DNA from: Caryophanales bacterium UBA4682
GTDB taxonomy: Bacteria > Bacillota_I > Bacilli_A > RFN20 > CAG-288
Assembly: GCA_002404995.1 (NCBI GenBank)
Contig: DHKY01000014.1
Span: forward strand, 148,097 to 212,096
DNA length: 64,000 nucleotides
Direction of reading: 5' to 3'
This document shows positions 17,857 through 27,348 of this stretch, piece by piece; within the stretch, counting starts at the first letter, position 1, and each line of letters opens with the position of its first letter. Both the position numbers and the translations under genes were made by a program. The notes beneath the pieces were generated by a model. That model had not been told where the DNA came from. It made no database searches and saw only the letters and a program-made list of their open reading frames with translations.

Positions 17857-18612
17857 TCACTTTTTCAGACTTCTAAGATCTGGGTATTCTGTAATCAGAC
17901 TTTCGATTTGCGGGCGAATATATCCTTCGCACCATAGCAACTGACCCGTGTGATTCAAATGAATACCATCGCTGATAAACAAATCATTTCTATACTTCAC
18001 CCCATCATAAGTTAAATCATTTGCGTCAACATAGTAGATATATTCAAAAGACAAAGCATAGTTTTTTAGCTCTTGATTAATTTTCAGCGTTAACGATGTA
18101 TACTCGCTTCTTCCTGGAAGAAGAAGGCCAGACCTTATTACAAATTTTGCCTCCGGAAGTCTTTTGTGAAAATGATCAAACCTCTTTTTCTTATATTCCA
18201 TACAGGACGATATCTTCTCTTCCTCAGCCCCTTTGGCTTCCACGTAGTCGTTGCTTCCCGTTTGGAAGAACACAACTTTGGGATTATACGGAAATAAAAG
18301 CTCTTCGGCATACTGATCCAATAATTTATCCGTCGATCCTCCAAATCCAGCATTCACGACAGGATAATCAGATAAATCCTTATCCCTTTCCGTCCAAAGA
18401 CGAAAATTACTTGCTCCATAAAAAACAATCCCATTCTGGTTTTTCTTATACGCGTAGGATTTCTTCACTCTCTTGACTTCAGTACCCCAAAACAGATTCT
18501 TAAACGGTCCCCACCCAACATACTTTCCAGTAAAAGCCAAGCCAACAAGCGAGGAAAGAGTCAAGAAAGCCAAAATCGAAGATGAAATTACAGCAACCTT
18601 TTTTCCTCTCAT
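17857..18612 (-). CDS. SGNH/GDSL-type hydrolase with N-terminal membrane anchor
   Basis: A 251-residue protein with a signal anchor (VAVISSSILAFLTLSSLVGLAF) and an SGNH esterase domain. Block I is IVFYGASNFRLW (nucleophile Ser), block II has the Gly in NAGFGGST, block III is QTGSNDY (Asn), and block V is SDGIHLNHTG (Asp-x-x-His). ATG 18612 is chosen because GGAGG lies 11 bases before it and encodes part of the apparent 10-residue extension from ATG 18642. VIMSGLLLPGRS has an AGG Met. The family often removes acetyl groups from polysaccharides. First gene of an operon divergent from TetR. Confidence 0.85.
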   Translation of the reverse strand: MRGKKVAVISSSILAFLTLSSLVGLAFTGKYVGWGPFKNLFWGTEVKRVKKSYAYKKNQNGIVFYGASNFRLWTERDKDLSDYPVVNAGFGGSTDKLLDQYAEELLFPYNPKVVFFQTGSNDYVEAKGAEEEKISSCMEYKKKRFDHFHKRLPEAKFVIRSGLLLPGRSEYTSLTLKINQELKNYALSFEYIYYVDANDLTYDGVKYRNDLFISDGIHLNHTGQLLWCEGYIRPQIESLITEYPDLRSLKK

Positions 18613-18721
18613 ATTCACTTTAACCTCCTGGATGTTATTCATTCAGGATAGCTAAGCAGTTCACTTCCCTTAGCTCCTGAATGAATTGATAAAAATAGTT
18701 TCTTCTTTTATTATTATAGAA

Positions 18722-18753
18722 ACAATGTGTTGTTTTTATGGAAACGACATTGT
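18722..18753. promoter_or_regulatory. Candidate TetR operator
   Basis: In the 162-base divergent intergenic region, the inverted arms ACAATGT (18722-18728) and ACATTGT (18747-18753) enclose a weaker inner repeat, TGTTGTTTTT/GGAAACGACA. TetR-family regulators usually bind such dyads between their own gene and a divergent operon. The site covers the likely promoter area of both genes. No binding evidence. Confidence 0.5.
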
Positions 18754-18774
18754 CAAAATATGAGGTATTAATCG

Positions 18775-19341
18775 ATGAACATTGCAAACAATAGTCGGTT
18801 TCGAGAAACCGAAAAAGCACTGAAAAAAGCATTATTGGGGATTATGGAAACAAAAAAACCAGTTGAATCAGTCACAGTTACGGAACTATGCCAAGCCAGT
18901 GGAATCAATCGGAAGACGTTCTACTCTCATTATTCCATTCCATCTGATATTTTGTTTGAAATCGAGAAAGAAACCTTATCAGGAGCCATTCAGTATAGGC
19001 CGAACCTAAACGGAAACGAATACGAAAAAGCAGTTTCCTTACTGGAATATATCAAAGAAAAACAAGCAGTCTTCAAAGTGCTGCTGAATACATCAAATCG
19101 TGATTTTGTAAATAAATTATTTGCTCTCAGCTTACCAACATTTAATCGTATCGAATTCTATTCAGAGCAGAAAAATATTTTCCAATACGTGAAGTCCTAT
19201 ACTTTGGCTGGTGCAGAGACCATCATTCGTGAATGGAGGAATAATGGGTTTAAAGAAGGATGTGATACAATTGCAAGATTGATTGTCCAATTAACGAAAG
19301 AAGGAATTGATTTATCTTTCCGATTCAAGACAATCTCTTAA
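18775..19341 (+). CDS. TetR/AcrR-family transcriptional regulator
   Basis: A 188-residue regulator. The N-terminal helices form a TetR HTH: MNIANNSRFRETEKALKKAL, then VTVTELCQASGINRKTFYSHY (recognition helix). The C-terminal domain ends ETIIREWMNNGFKEGCDTIARLIVQL, as in the TetR_C_7 group; the Met of REWMNNGF is AGG and the preceding Arg is CGT. It is divergent from the SGNH-hydrolase operon and probably represses that operon and itself through the dyad in between. GAGG lies 9 bases upstream of the ATG. Confidence 0.9.
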   Translation: MNIANNSRFRETEKALKKALLGIMETKKPVESVTVTELCQASGINRKTFYSHYSIPSDILFEIEKETLSGAIQYRPNLNGNEYEKAVSLLEYIKEKQAVFKVLLNTSNRDFVNKLFALSLPTFNRIEFYSEQKNIFQYVKSYTLAGAETIIREWRNNGFKEGCDTIARLIVQLTKEGIDLSFRFKTIS

Positions 19342-19521
19342 TCACTCAAAATCTATGTTTCTTATGTCATTCCTCATGTTCACTATAGGAAAGAGCAAAA
19401 ACTAAGCACGAGTGAAACATACAAAAGAATTTCCTATACTAAGAATATTCTCCCGGAATTCTTTTTGCTTGAAGTTAGTAATATCTAACTATATAATCTT
19501 TCAATGGTGAGGGAAGCAGAA

Positions 19522-20453
19522 ATGAAAAAAATCCATCTTGAAAATAGCGACTTTGGTTTCTATGGAGCTTATTATCCATATAAAAGAAATTCCAATCATG
19601 CAAGGATTGTAAGGATTGGGGATGATCCAGAAGACCATAGGGCAAAATCAGCAGTTTCTTATCTCTTAGAAAAAGGAATCAATGTTTTAGCAAGGAGCCC
19701 TGGAAAGAAAAACTATAGCTATCATAACTATCCCTTGGAAAAAAAACGAAAAAGCAATATCGTATCTAAAAACAAAGGGAAATCAGAAAATCTCGATTGC
19801 CGGAGCATCCACAACCGGAACACTTGCTCTTGTCGCCGCTTCCTATTTTGAAGATATAACTTTGACCATTGCAAGGACACCCAGTGATTTCATTTGGCAG
19901 GGTTTTGAACAAGGCAATCGAGATGGCTGCAAAGAATGGCCAAAAGAAGGAGAGTTTTTGTTTACTTACAAAGGCAAAGCCCTTCCCTATAGGCCGTTTT
20001 GTTATCAGCATCCAGATTATTATAAAATTAGGATGGAAGAATCCAAAAGGCATCACGACAGGATCAATTCACGAAAGATATTCGATGATTCTGAAAACGA
20101 GCATCCGATACAAGAAGAAGAAAGAATAAAAATCGAGAATATCAAAGGACGTTTGTTAATCATCGGTGCAGAAGACGATGCCCTTTGGGATACGGCAAAA
20201 TATATCTGGCGAAGGGAAGCTAGATTAAAAGAAAAAAAATCACTCCTGTAGCTATAAATGCTTAGTCTATCCTCATGGATCTCATTTTGTTTTTCCGCAG
20301 GGAAGGCTGAAAAAGAGGCTTCCTATCGGATCAAGTCTCTTCTGTTCTCTTTGCTTCAAAGAAGCAAGAGAGCATTCTAAGGAGTGCAGAAAAACAAGAA
20401 TCGATATTGACAGAATTAGGGGTGATGAAATCAGCGCTTTTCTTAAGGATTGA
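19522..20453 (+). pseudogene. Broken BAAT-type acyl-CoA thioester hydrolase
   Basis: Three consecutive frames together give a protein of the BAAT acyl-CoA thioester hydrolase family: FGFYGAYYPYKRNSNHARIV, then AISYLKTKGNQKISIAGAST, then IAMTPSDFIWQGFEQGN, then CLVYPHGSHFVFPQGMLKKMLPIGSS and a conserved tail. The nucleophile elbow GAST varies from the usual G-x-S-x-G. Both shifts are at runs of eight A (19739-19746 and 20232-20239). Removing one A at each restores one unbroken frame. AGG codons in the broken reading still fall on family Met positions (IA-M-TPSDF, QG-M-LKK-M-LP). ATG 19522 follows GAGGGAAG. Two separate +1 A changes suggest slippage-type mutations, or error at homopolymers. Stop at 20451-20453 overlaps the convergent gene by 11 bases. 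Confidence 0.85.
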
Positions 20454-21189
20454 CCTTCTCCGTCCTCTTCTTACTCCCATCTTCATTTAAACGATTTGAA
20501 ATTGCTTGAACTATAAAATACAGATAAGGCCTACCTAGATTCGTTTCAATCAAAGAATCAATTAACCTAGTCTTAATTGAGGCTTCATTACTAGGACGGA
20601 TACCATTGATTAGAAGAGAGGCTTCCCACCCAAACTGAACAAGAATGCCCACAATGTTCAGGTAAAGAATGTTTTCCCTCTTTTCCTTCTTAATGGCACC
20701 ATAGAGAAGATAAAAGGCATAACCAGCAAGAAGAATAATAGCCATCACATAGTGATAGCTTCCTGTCCCTCGGCTTGTTGTAATAAGAGGAAAGGATTTA
20801 TCCCTCTCCTGAAGTGTTGGGGCAACAAGCCACCACCTCAGAATAATGACGAAATACTTTAGCAAGGATTTATCGTGTCTTAAGGCAAGATAGATCAACA
20901 GGAAATTCGTGATGCCATAACTCCTCGACATCCAGAACAAGACCCCACTGACACCGAGGGGACCTAAAACAGAATTTCCGTAAGTTATCTGACGGGTCTT
21001 TAAGGCAAGATAGAAAATCAGGAAATCCACAAAAAAATAAAGGATGCCTCCTGCAAGAGAAAAGAAAAAAGCGACTCTCTTCTTCTCTATCCAAAGCCTT
21101 GCCAAAAGAAAAACAAGAAATATCGAATCGAACAGAATATAGAAAGGAGAAAATGAACGAGATGAAATTATGTCATTGGTCAAAATCAT
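20443..21189 (-). CDS. Multi-pass membrane protein of unknown function
   Basis: A 248-residue protein with about seven hydrophobic segments, e.g. FYILFDSIFLVFLLARLWI, VAFFFSLAGGILYFFVDFLIF and YVMAIILLAGYAFYLLYGAI. AGG codons fall in or next to these helices (IILMWWLVAP), consistent with Met. A charged tail, about 15 residues, closes it. The topology recalls YwaF-like or TIGR02206-like proteins, but no family motif could be confirmed. Its 3' end overlaps the end of the broken hydrolase by 11 bases. Confidence 0.6.
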   Translation of the reverse strand: MILTNDIISSRSFSPFYILFDSIFLVFLLARLWIEKKRVAFFFSLAGGILYFFVDFLIFYLALKTRQITYGNSVLGPLGVSGVLFWMSRSYGITNFLLIYLALRHDKSLLKYFVIILRWWLVAPTLQERDKSFPLITTSRGTGSYHYVMAIILLAGYAFYLLYGAIKKEKRENILYLNIVGILVQFGWEASLLINGIRPSNEASIKTRLIDSLIETNLGRPYLYFIVQAISNRLNEDGSKKRTEKVNP

Positions 21190-21369
21190 GAATAAACCTC
21201 TGAATAAGCGGCTTCCTCCGCTTTGGTCTAAAGAATTATAACGCTAAAACATTTGGATTTGAACTATCAGAAAGTCCGTTAAGGAGTCTTGCAATTGTTT
21301 CTTTTACTTTGTTTTGCTAGCGCTTTCAAAGGAAGTAAACTATAATAACTAACACAGGAGCAATCAAAT

Positions 21370-22254
21370 ATGAAAAGAAAAGCATTTGTTCTCTTACCGC
21401 TTCTTTTGATTCTGGCAGGCTGCCAAATCGGAAAGACAAGCGAAGAACCCACGCCATCTCTGACAAATTCATCCTCCATAGAAACAAGTGAATCACTGAA
21501 AGAGTCTTCTTCAGAAGAATTACCTTCTCTGACAGAGGCTCCCACTTATCGTTTTAGCAAAGAGATCGATGCTCTCCTAGAAGAGAGCCTTGGTGAATTC
21601 ATAACAGAGCTTCCGGTTTGCACAGGGACATCCTACACTGGAAAAAACGAACATATTGCAAAATACGATATCACTGCTACCGCAATCTACTGTTTCTCGG
21701 ATTATGACCCGAACGACTTAGTCAAAACCTATAAAGCGGTTCTGAAAAGGAACGATTTTACCTTACAGAAAGTCAGCAAAGGAGAGAGTCCCTGGGCAAT
21801 CAAGCGTGTATCACCGAATCAGATACTCTGTGTCATCTTCGACTCCTTCACATCCATCCAGGGGAAAGGATTGAGGAGGACAGTCTACATCAGGAAAGAC
21901 AAACAGACCGACTTCCCGAACGATAAAGTCAAAGCCTTTGTCGGCGAAGAGATTCCTGTCGCCCCTGCTTCCTACTACACTGCCCAGACCCAGTCCAATA
22001 GGGGCATCACTGCTCTTATTATTGCCTGCTATGATCCAAAGCCGACAATTCTAAACGATTATGCAAAGCTCTTAACGGATAACGGATATACTTATCAATC
22101 CGCTCAACAATACGGCGAAAAGGGAAATGTGGGCGTCTCCCTTGCCTATAGGACAAAAGAAGAGTCCGTAGAATCCGGCTTCAATGGAGACAGGGATATC
22201 TTCTTAATTGCTGTTTACAAATTAACCGACTTAACTGCCGAAAATTCATTATAG
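21370..22254 (+). CDS. Lipoprotein (294 aa)
   Basis: MKRKAFVLLPLLLILAGC gives a type II signal with lipobox LAGC. The Ser/Thr/Glu-rich linker (about residues 25-60) is followed by two similar ~110-residue halves, each with a strand like DPNDLVKTYKAVLKRNDFTLQ or DPKPTILNDYAKLLTDNGYTYQ, i.e. an internal duplication. Each half has hydrophobic alternation of a mixed alpha/beta domain. No enzyme motif. 15 bases before the large Ig-domain lipoprotein, so the two are probably co-transcribed, and the duplication may be a binding module. Confidence 0.8.
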   Translation: MKRKAFVLLPLLLILAGCQIGKTSEEPTPSLTNSSSIETSESLKESSSEELPSLTEAPTYRFSKEIDALLEESLGEFITELPVCTGTSYTGKNEHIAKYDITATAIYCFSDYDPNDLVKTYKAVLKRNDFTLQKVSKGESPWAIKRVSPNQILCVIFDSFTSIQGKGLRRTVYIRKDKQTDFPNDKVKAFVGEEIPVAPASYYTAQTQSNRGITALIIACYDPKPTILNDYAKLLTDNGYTYQSAQQYGEKGNVGVSLAYRTKEESVESGFNGDRDIFLIAVYKLTDLTAENSL

Positions 22255-22269
22255 AAAGGAAAAAACATA

Positions 22270-25200
22270 ATGAAAAAGTCAAGAATCAGTCTATTTGCTC
22301 TCTCCTTGATTTCAAGGTTTGGAAGGAGTGCCTGCAGAAGGAAAACTCCGAAAGTAAGCCAAGCGCTTCCGATTATCCTGAAGTCTCAGAAGTCAAGCCA
22401 ACGGAAAAGCCAACAGAAAAGCCGACAGAAAAACCGACCGAGAAGCCATCTTCCGGAAGCAAGAACACCGATAAGCCTTCAACAAGCACAAGTACTGATC
22501 CGGTTGTCAACCCATTAGAGCATGCCTTAAGTGCGGATTATTCCAATGCTACTGCCACTTCATCGGCAACTAGTGATGATGTCGGTGACTCTTCCGATAT
22601 TATCTATTATTACAACGACTATCAGATTGTCCAAGGAGACTGGGATGGTGTAAGAAGGTATCAGTACTATCACGACTTCAACGGAAAATCCTATCAGTGG
22701 TTTGAAAAAGATGCTTCCAGCACAAAAGGAAAATCCGGATGGCTCAATAAGGGGTACGATGACGCCTATGTCGGACTTGGCGGACAAGCTCAGCTCGATA
22801 TTCGCAAGGTCATTCAGAAAATCGCCCAATACAAAGATAAGGTCCTCAATCAGAGTGGAACCTATTTCATTGTCGATTCTACGGCCGTAGAGGATATCGT
22901 GAGCACCTGCTACGCTTGGTGCACCGATGTCTCCGTTGACACTTTCTCCTTCCAGATTGATGCTTCGACAAACCTCTTCAAGCAATTCGCCGTATTCGAC
23001 GAAGATCTTGATACCGATACGAATCAGGCCGTCGCAAAACTTACCAATATCGGTACCACAACCTGGGACACAAGTAAGCTTCCCGCTGCTCCGACAAGCG
23101 ATAACATCATCGAATTCTATCAGTACAAAGGATGGAGCGGACCGCAGGTCCATGTCTATATCAAGTCCATTGCTCTTTCTGTCACAGATGAAAGTGCAAA
23201 AAAAGACGGTGACAATTATGTCATCGAAATCGAGAAGACTCTGCCTAGGAACAGGCAAATTACCTGGGATGCCCCTAAGGATGTCGAGCAGGAGCGTTGG
23301 ATCAGGGACTATGGAAACCTTGAGAAGATTTCCGATGATAGCTCAATCGCCACATTTGATTCTACTATCAATACCGGAATTTTTGTAACTGGCCAGAAAG
23401 AGGGAACCACGAAAGTCTATTATCAGTGGAAGGATTCCAGTGGCAATCTTCACACTTCCAATAAGATTTCCGTCCATGTCAACGGACTTGCCAAACAGAA
23501 CTTAGAGGGCGCTGTTTATAATCTCAGCTTTGCTTCTGTTATCAACAACGTCGTTGCTGCTGACAATGCCATTGTCAACAATCTTCCTTATGGTGTCACA
23601 ATCAACAAAGGATGCAATGTCATTTCCGGAGTCGGATTATTCAAAGGCAAGCAGGTTAGGACCATCCGTTCTGGCCTAGGCGATACTAGGCAGGAAGAAG
23701 CCGATACAAGAGGAGATGGTGTCGCTACCTTCGACTTTGATGATCAGCAGGTTTCTGGCATCTTTTTCTACTACGGACAAAGGTATAGCAACAACATCGA
23801 GTCCGGACTGCAGAAGGTCGTCATCGAAACTTCGAATGACGGAACCACTTGGACGGAAGCAGCCGATATCACAGATGAAGTCAAAGAAAATGTCTCTCAG
23901 AAGAATCTGAAGCTCAGGGAAAAATCCTTTGAGCCGGCTTCCAAAGTCCGTCTTCATGTCTATGGAAACAGGATTGGAAAGAACTACGGATTCTCTACTT
24001 CACAAGTCGCTTTCATTGCCAATGAAAAATGCCACAAGCATTACGAAGCCGATGCGGTTCCAGTTACTGGCATAACAATTGCCGCTAACGATAATGCTAC
24101 CGAAGTCAAGATTGGTCAGACACTGAAATTCGGTGCTGCCCTTGCTCCTAACAATGCCACCAATAAGGAAATCGAATGGAAAGTCAGTGATGAAAGCTAT
24201 GCGACAATCTCAGCGGATGGAATCTTGACTCCGATTAAAGCAGGAACTGTCAAAGTCAGTGCCGTCTCTAAGCATGGTGCTACAGAAGAGCCAATTGTCT
24301 CCAACGAGATTACAATCACAATCAAAGAGGCTGACAAGGTCAACAGTGAACTTATCGGCAAATGGTGGAATGAAAGTGATGAATCCATCTTCACAATCAC
24401 TTCCACCGAAGCAACGATTGAATTCAAAGGACATACTCTTAATCTTCCTTATTCAGGAAAAGCCGGAAGTTATGACGTCTTCGGAAACTACACCGGTGAC
24501 AAGAAGACGGCTGGCTATCTTAGGATCAAGAAAAACTTCTCCTATGAGAGCAAGGCAGACTATGTCGTGAATGTCTTAAGCGAGAAAGACTCTCTGACAG
24601 CTAATATCTACAGCGAAACCGACAGCCTCACCAAATACATCAAAGCAACTCAGATGGATCTGACGATTCCAGGTGATGGCGAAGCACATGTCAACAAGAC
24701 GACTACCGTCTCAGCTACTTTCAGGGATGCGGATTACAATAATGCAGCAGAAGAGTCCTGGAAAGTCGTTTCGAAGGATCCGGAAACCGTTGCAGTCTAT
24801 GATGACAGCACTGAAGAGTACGGAGACGAATCCGTCAGGAGCAAGGATGCAAAGACCATCAAGGGACTCAAGCTTGGCAAGACAACGCTGGAAGCCACTT
24901 CCAAGTCTGGAATCAAAGCAACTCTGGAAGTCGATGTCACTCCGATTACAGTCGATAGCATCAAGATTACTATCAAGAACACGACTCTCTTTGTCGGAGA
25001 TACCACCAAAGCAACCGCTACGATTAAGCCGGTGGATGCCGACAACCAGGAATTAACCTGGAAATCCAGTGATGCCAAGGTTGCAACTATCGATAAAGAC
25101 GGAAATATCACTGCCTTAAAAGCTGGAACAACCGAGATTACCGCAACTTCCAAGGATCAATATGCTGCTGAATCCAACACAATCACATTGACAGTCAAGG

Positions 25201-25493
25201 ATAAGCCGGCTAGCGGAGATATTTCTGCAAGAGCAGGAACCTATATTGATAGCGATGAATATGTAGAAATAAAAATTGGAACAGATGGCACCGTCTATGT
25301 CATCAAGGATTATTACTGCGCTCAGATTTTCGATGACGAAGTAGAATTTTCGAAAGTCTCCTATGATGGAAACAAATTCGTTGGCGAAAATAGCTTGTAT
25401 GAACAGATTACCCTCAACTTCAATAGTGATGGCACTGTCGCGTACACTTACGGAGAGAATGATTCGATTACATTGACAAAGTCAGCAGATTAA
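22270..25493 (+). pseudogene. Large Ig-domain lipoprotein with a frameshift near the lipobox
   Basis: The start ATG 22270 (after AGAAAGGA) opens MKKSRISLFALSLISMFGMSAC, a lipoprotein signal. That frame then runs off course. One base is missing just after the Cys codon (~22335): in the next frame a Pro/Thr/Glu-Lys repeat (KPTEKPTEKP...) continues uninterrupted to 25493. With one base restored, the product is about 1,070 residues. After the linker come a Tyr/Trp-rich N-terminal domain, an F5/8-type C-like domain (GLQKVVIETSNDGTTWTEAAD) and at least two Big_2-type Ig domains (VPVTGITIAANDNATEVKIG; LFVGDTTKATATIKPVD). A GTG at 22899 only mimics a start. Real mutation, or error. Confidence 0.8.
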
Positions 25494-25500
25494 TCCACAA

Positions 25501-25530
25501 AAAGAGGAGTGGCGTCCCACTCCTCTTTTC
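25501..25530. terminator. Bidirectional terminator
   Basis: AGAGGAGTGG pairs with CCACTCCTCT (10-base stem, loop CGTC), with AAA before and TTTT after. It separates the Ig-domain lipoprotein from the convergent prolyl-tRNA editing gene. Confidence 0.9.
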
Positions 25531-25544
25531 CTTTGTCGGAAGGA

Positions 25545-26096
25545 TTAGTCTTCACCTGTGAGAGTGACAAGCTGATAGCTGTGATGAATGCCCGGCAAGA
25601 AGACTTCTAAAAGATCTTTCCATTGAATTGCTAATGAAGAGGTATTGATACAGGGATGGACACCTACGGACTCTTTTTCAAGTAAGTCCTTGTCAATCAG
25701 GAGCTTGACCTTATTATCGGTATCATTCCTCAAATCAAGAATCGAGCAATAGCCTTTTTCCGCATGGAGGTATTTTTCAAGCGCTTCCTGATTACCAAAG
25801 GAAAGTCTCGAACTATGAATCTGATTCGAGAGTTCCTTAGTCTTGAATTTCTTATCACCAGGCATCCTGAGAAGATAGAACTCTGTCTGTTGTCGATTGC
25901 CTAAAAACAGGTTTTTGCAGACCATAGCTCCAATGGCTTTGCTGATTTCCTCATACCCATCCCTACTGAATAGTGCCTCGTGGTCTGCTCGGATAAACGG
26001 AATGTTCAGCTTGACAAGCAAACGATATACAGCCTGCTCTTCTTTTCCTCTGTCATCTAGATTGGACGGAACGCCTGTTTCGACTCTCTTTATCAT
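25545..26096 (-). CDS. proX: Prolyl-tRNA editing protein (YbaK/ProX type)
   Basis: A 183-residue free-standing editing domain of the YbaK/ProX family, which hydrolyses mischarged aminoacyl-tRNA(Pro). Hallmarks are AIGAMVCKNLFLGNRQQTEFYLLMMPGDKKFKTKELS, then LDLMNDTDNKVKLLIDKD and VGVHPCINTSSLAI; the HPCINTSS strand and the Lys of VCKN are the active-site elements of the family. Met in LDL-M-ND (AGG 25728-25730, complement) and the first Met of LL-MM-PGD are AGG, matching the family. ATG 26096 has AGGAGT upstream; a start at 26144 would add an unconserved 16 residues. Acts in the cytosol. Confidence 0.9.
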   Translation of the reverse strand: MIKRVETGVPSNLDDRGKEEQAVYRLLVKLNIPFIRADHEALFSRDGYEEISKAIGAMVCKNLFLGNRQQTEFYLLRMPGDKKFKTKELSNQIHSSRLSFGNQEALEKYLHAEKGYCSILDLRNDTDNKVKLLIDKDLLEKESVGVHPCINTSSLAIQWKDLLEVFLPGIHHSYQLVTLTGED

Positions 26097-26227
26097 TGAA
26101 TGACTCCTGTATTCTTTTCCTATTATATTCCAGTCTCTTTTCACAAATCCTGGAAGTAAACCGCTTTCCCTGTTTTTAGCCCTATCTAAGCAATAAAATC
26201 AAGATTTGGAGGTCCTTCCTTTCTTTT

Positions 26228-27283
26228 ATGAGCATAATCAAAGACATCTTAACTGATCAGAACTTTTTAGGCGCGATTCTTTCCTCATTGGTCTTCATCT
26301 TCCTTGGGTTTATTCTCCGCTACAGAGGAATCGTCAACGAACACGGAAAATCGGTCCTCAACGTAATCACCCTGAAAATCGCAATTCCCTGCATGGCCTT
26401 CTGTGCATTCAGGGGAGATTTCTCCAAAGAAGCATTCACACAGAATATATTGGTCCTAGTCTTCGACCTTCTTTTCTATGTTCTTTTTATCGGACTTGGA
26501 ATTCTTATTTTCTTCCGCTTAGGAAAAACAAAACGGATTGTCTACTCCATTTTAAGGGGTGTTGGACAACTGTCCCTCTATTCCATGCCCATACTCGAAG
26601 CGGTCTATGGTGCGGAAAGCGGGGTCTTGATTCCAGTTTCCAGGATGTCCATTGCCTTCCGATTAGTCACCTATGTCTATGCGTATGTCAGGATCAGCGG
26701 CGAAAAGAGGACGAAGAAGACAATCCTGCCGACTTTAAAGAGTATCTTCCTGAATCCTGTCAGGATTCTCAGGATTACCGGCTTTATCTTCTGGGTCATT
26801 CAGAATTCCGTTTGGCAAGTCAAAGTCGGAGAGAGCAGCTATGGATTTGTCCGTATCGATAAGACACTCCCCGCTCTTTATAAGGTTCTTCAGACCGGAA
26901 AAGTCATGGCAACCCCGCTTGCCATGCTCTTAATCGGTGTGACTCTGGGCGAATGCAACATCCTTACCGCCATCAAGAACAAGATGGCATGGCTCATCGC
27001 TTCTCTCCGCAGGCTTTTTGTCCCGATTGCAATTCTTGGCATCTGCCTGTTATTAAAGCTCGGACATGTCATCGACTTCAATGAAACCACTTTAGCTGCC
27101 AGGGTCATCGGCAACGCAGCCCCTGTAGGAGCCGTCGTGGCTGTCTACTGCGTCGACTACAAAAAAGAAGACTATGTCGCCTCGGATGCTGTGTTCCTAT
27201 CTACAGTCAGGAGCATCCTCTCCATTCCTCTTTGCTTTATCTTAGTCAAGCTTTGCAGGACCTTGCCAAGGTTTGCAGCATAA
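26228..27283 (+). CDS. AEC-family (auxin efflux carrier) transporter
   Basis: A 351-residue membrane transporter with about ten helices. SSLVFIFLGFILRYRGI, an N-terminal pattern typical of AEC (malate/auxin permease) proteins, is followed by KIAIPCMAFCAFMGDF, where the AGG is at a hydrophobic site. A central hydrophilic loop (~170-200) separates the halves. The C-terminal half has ATPLAMLLIGVTLGECN, the conserved intramembrane segment. GGAGG lies 13 bases before the ATG. The family exports organic acids, but the substrate here cannot be told. Confidence 0.85.
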   Translation: MSIIKDILTDQNFLGAILSSLVFIFLGFILRYRGIVNEHGKSVLNVITLKIAIPCMAFCAFRGDFSKEAFTQNILVLVFDLLFYVLFIGLGILIFFRLGKTKRIVYSILRGVGQLSLYSMPILEAVYGAESGVLIPVSRMSIAFRLVTYVYAYVRISGEKRTKKTILPTLKSIFLNPVRILRITGFIFWVIQNSVWQVKVGESSYGFVRIDKTLPALYKVLQTGKVMATPLAMLLIGVTLGECNILTAIKNKMAWLIASLRRLFVPIAILGICLLLKLGHVIDFNETTLAARVIGNAAPVGAVVAVYCVDYKKEDYVASDAVFLSTVRSILSIPLCFILVKLCRTLPRFAA

Positions 27284-27348
27284 TCTATTTCTAAGCAAGC
27301 CCAAATCCGATAAAATATTACCGAATCAAAATTGAAAGGATCGACACA

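Noticed and set aside
22395..22450. Tandem 12-base repeats (AAGCCAACGGAA-like) as a CRISPR-like array
   Set aside because: They are contiguous without spacers and code a PTEK repeat in a lipoprotein linker.
22560..23258. 232-codon minus-strand ORF
   Set aside because: Lies antisense to the Ig-domain lipoprotein, which has proper codon use, signal and repeats.
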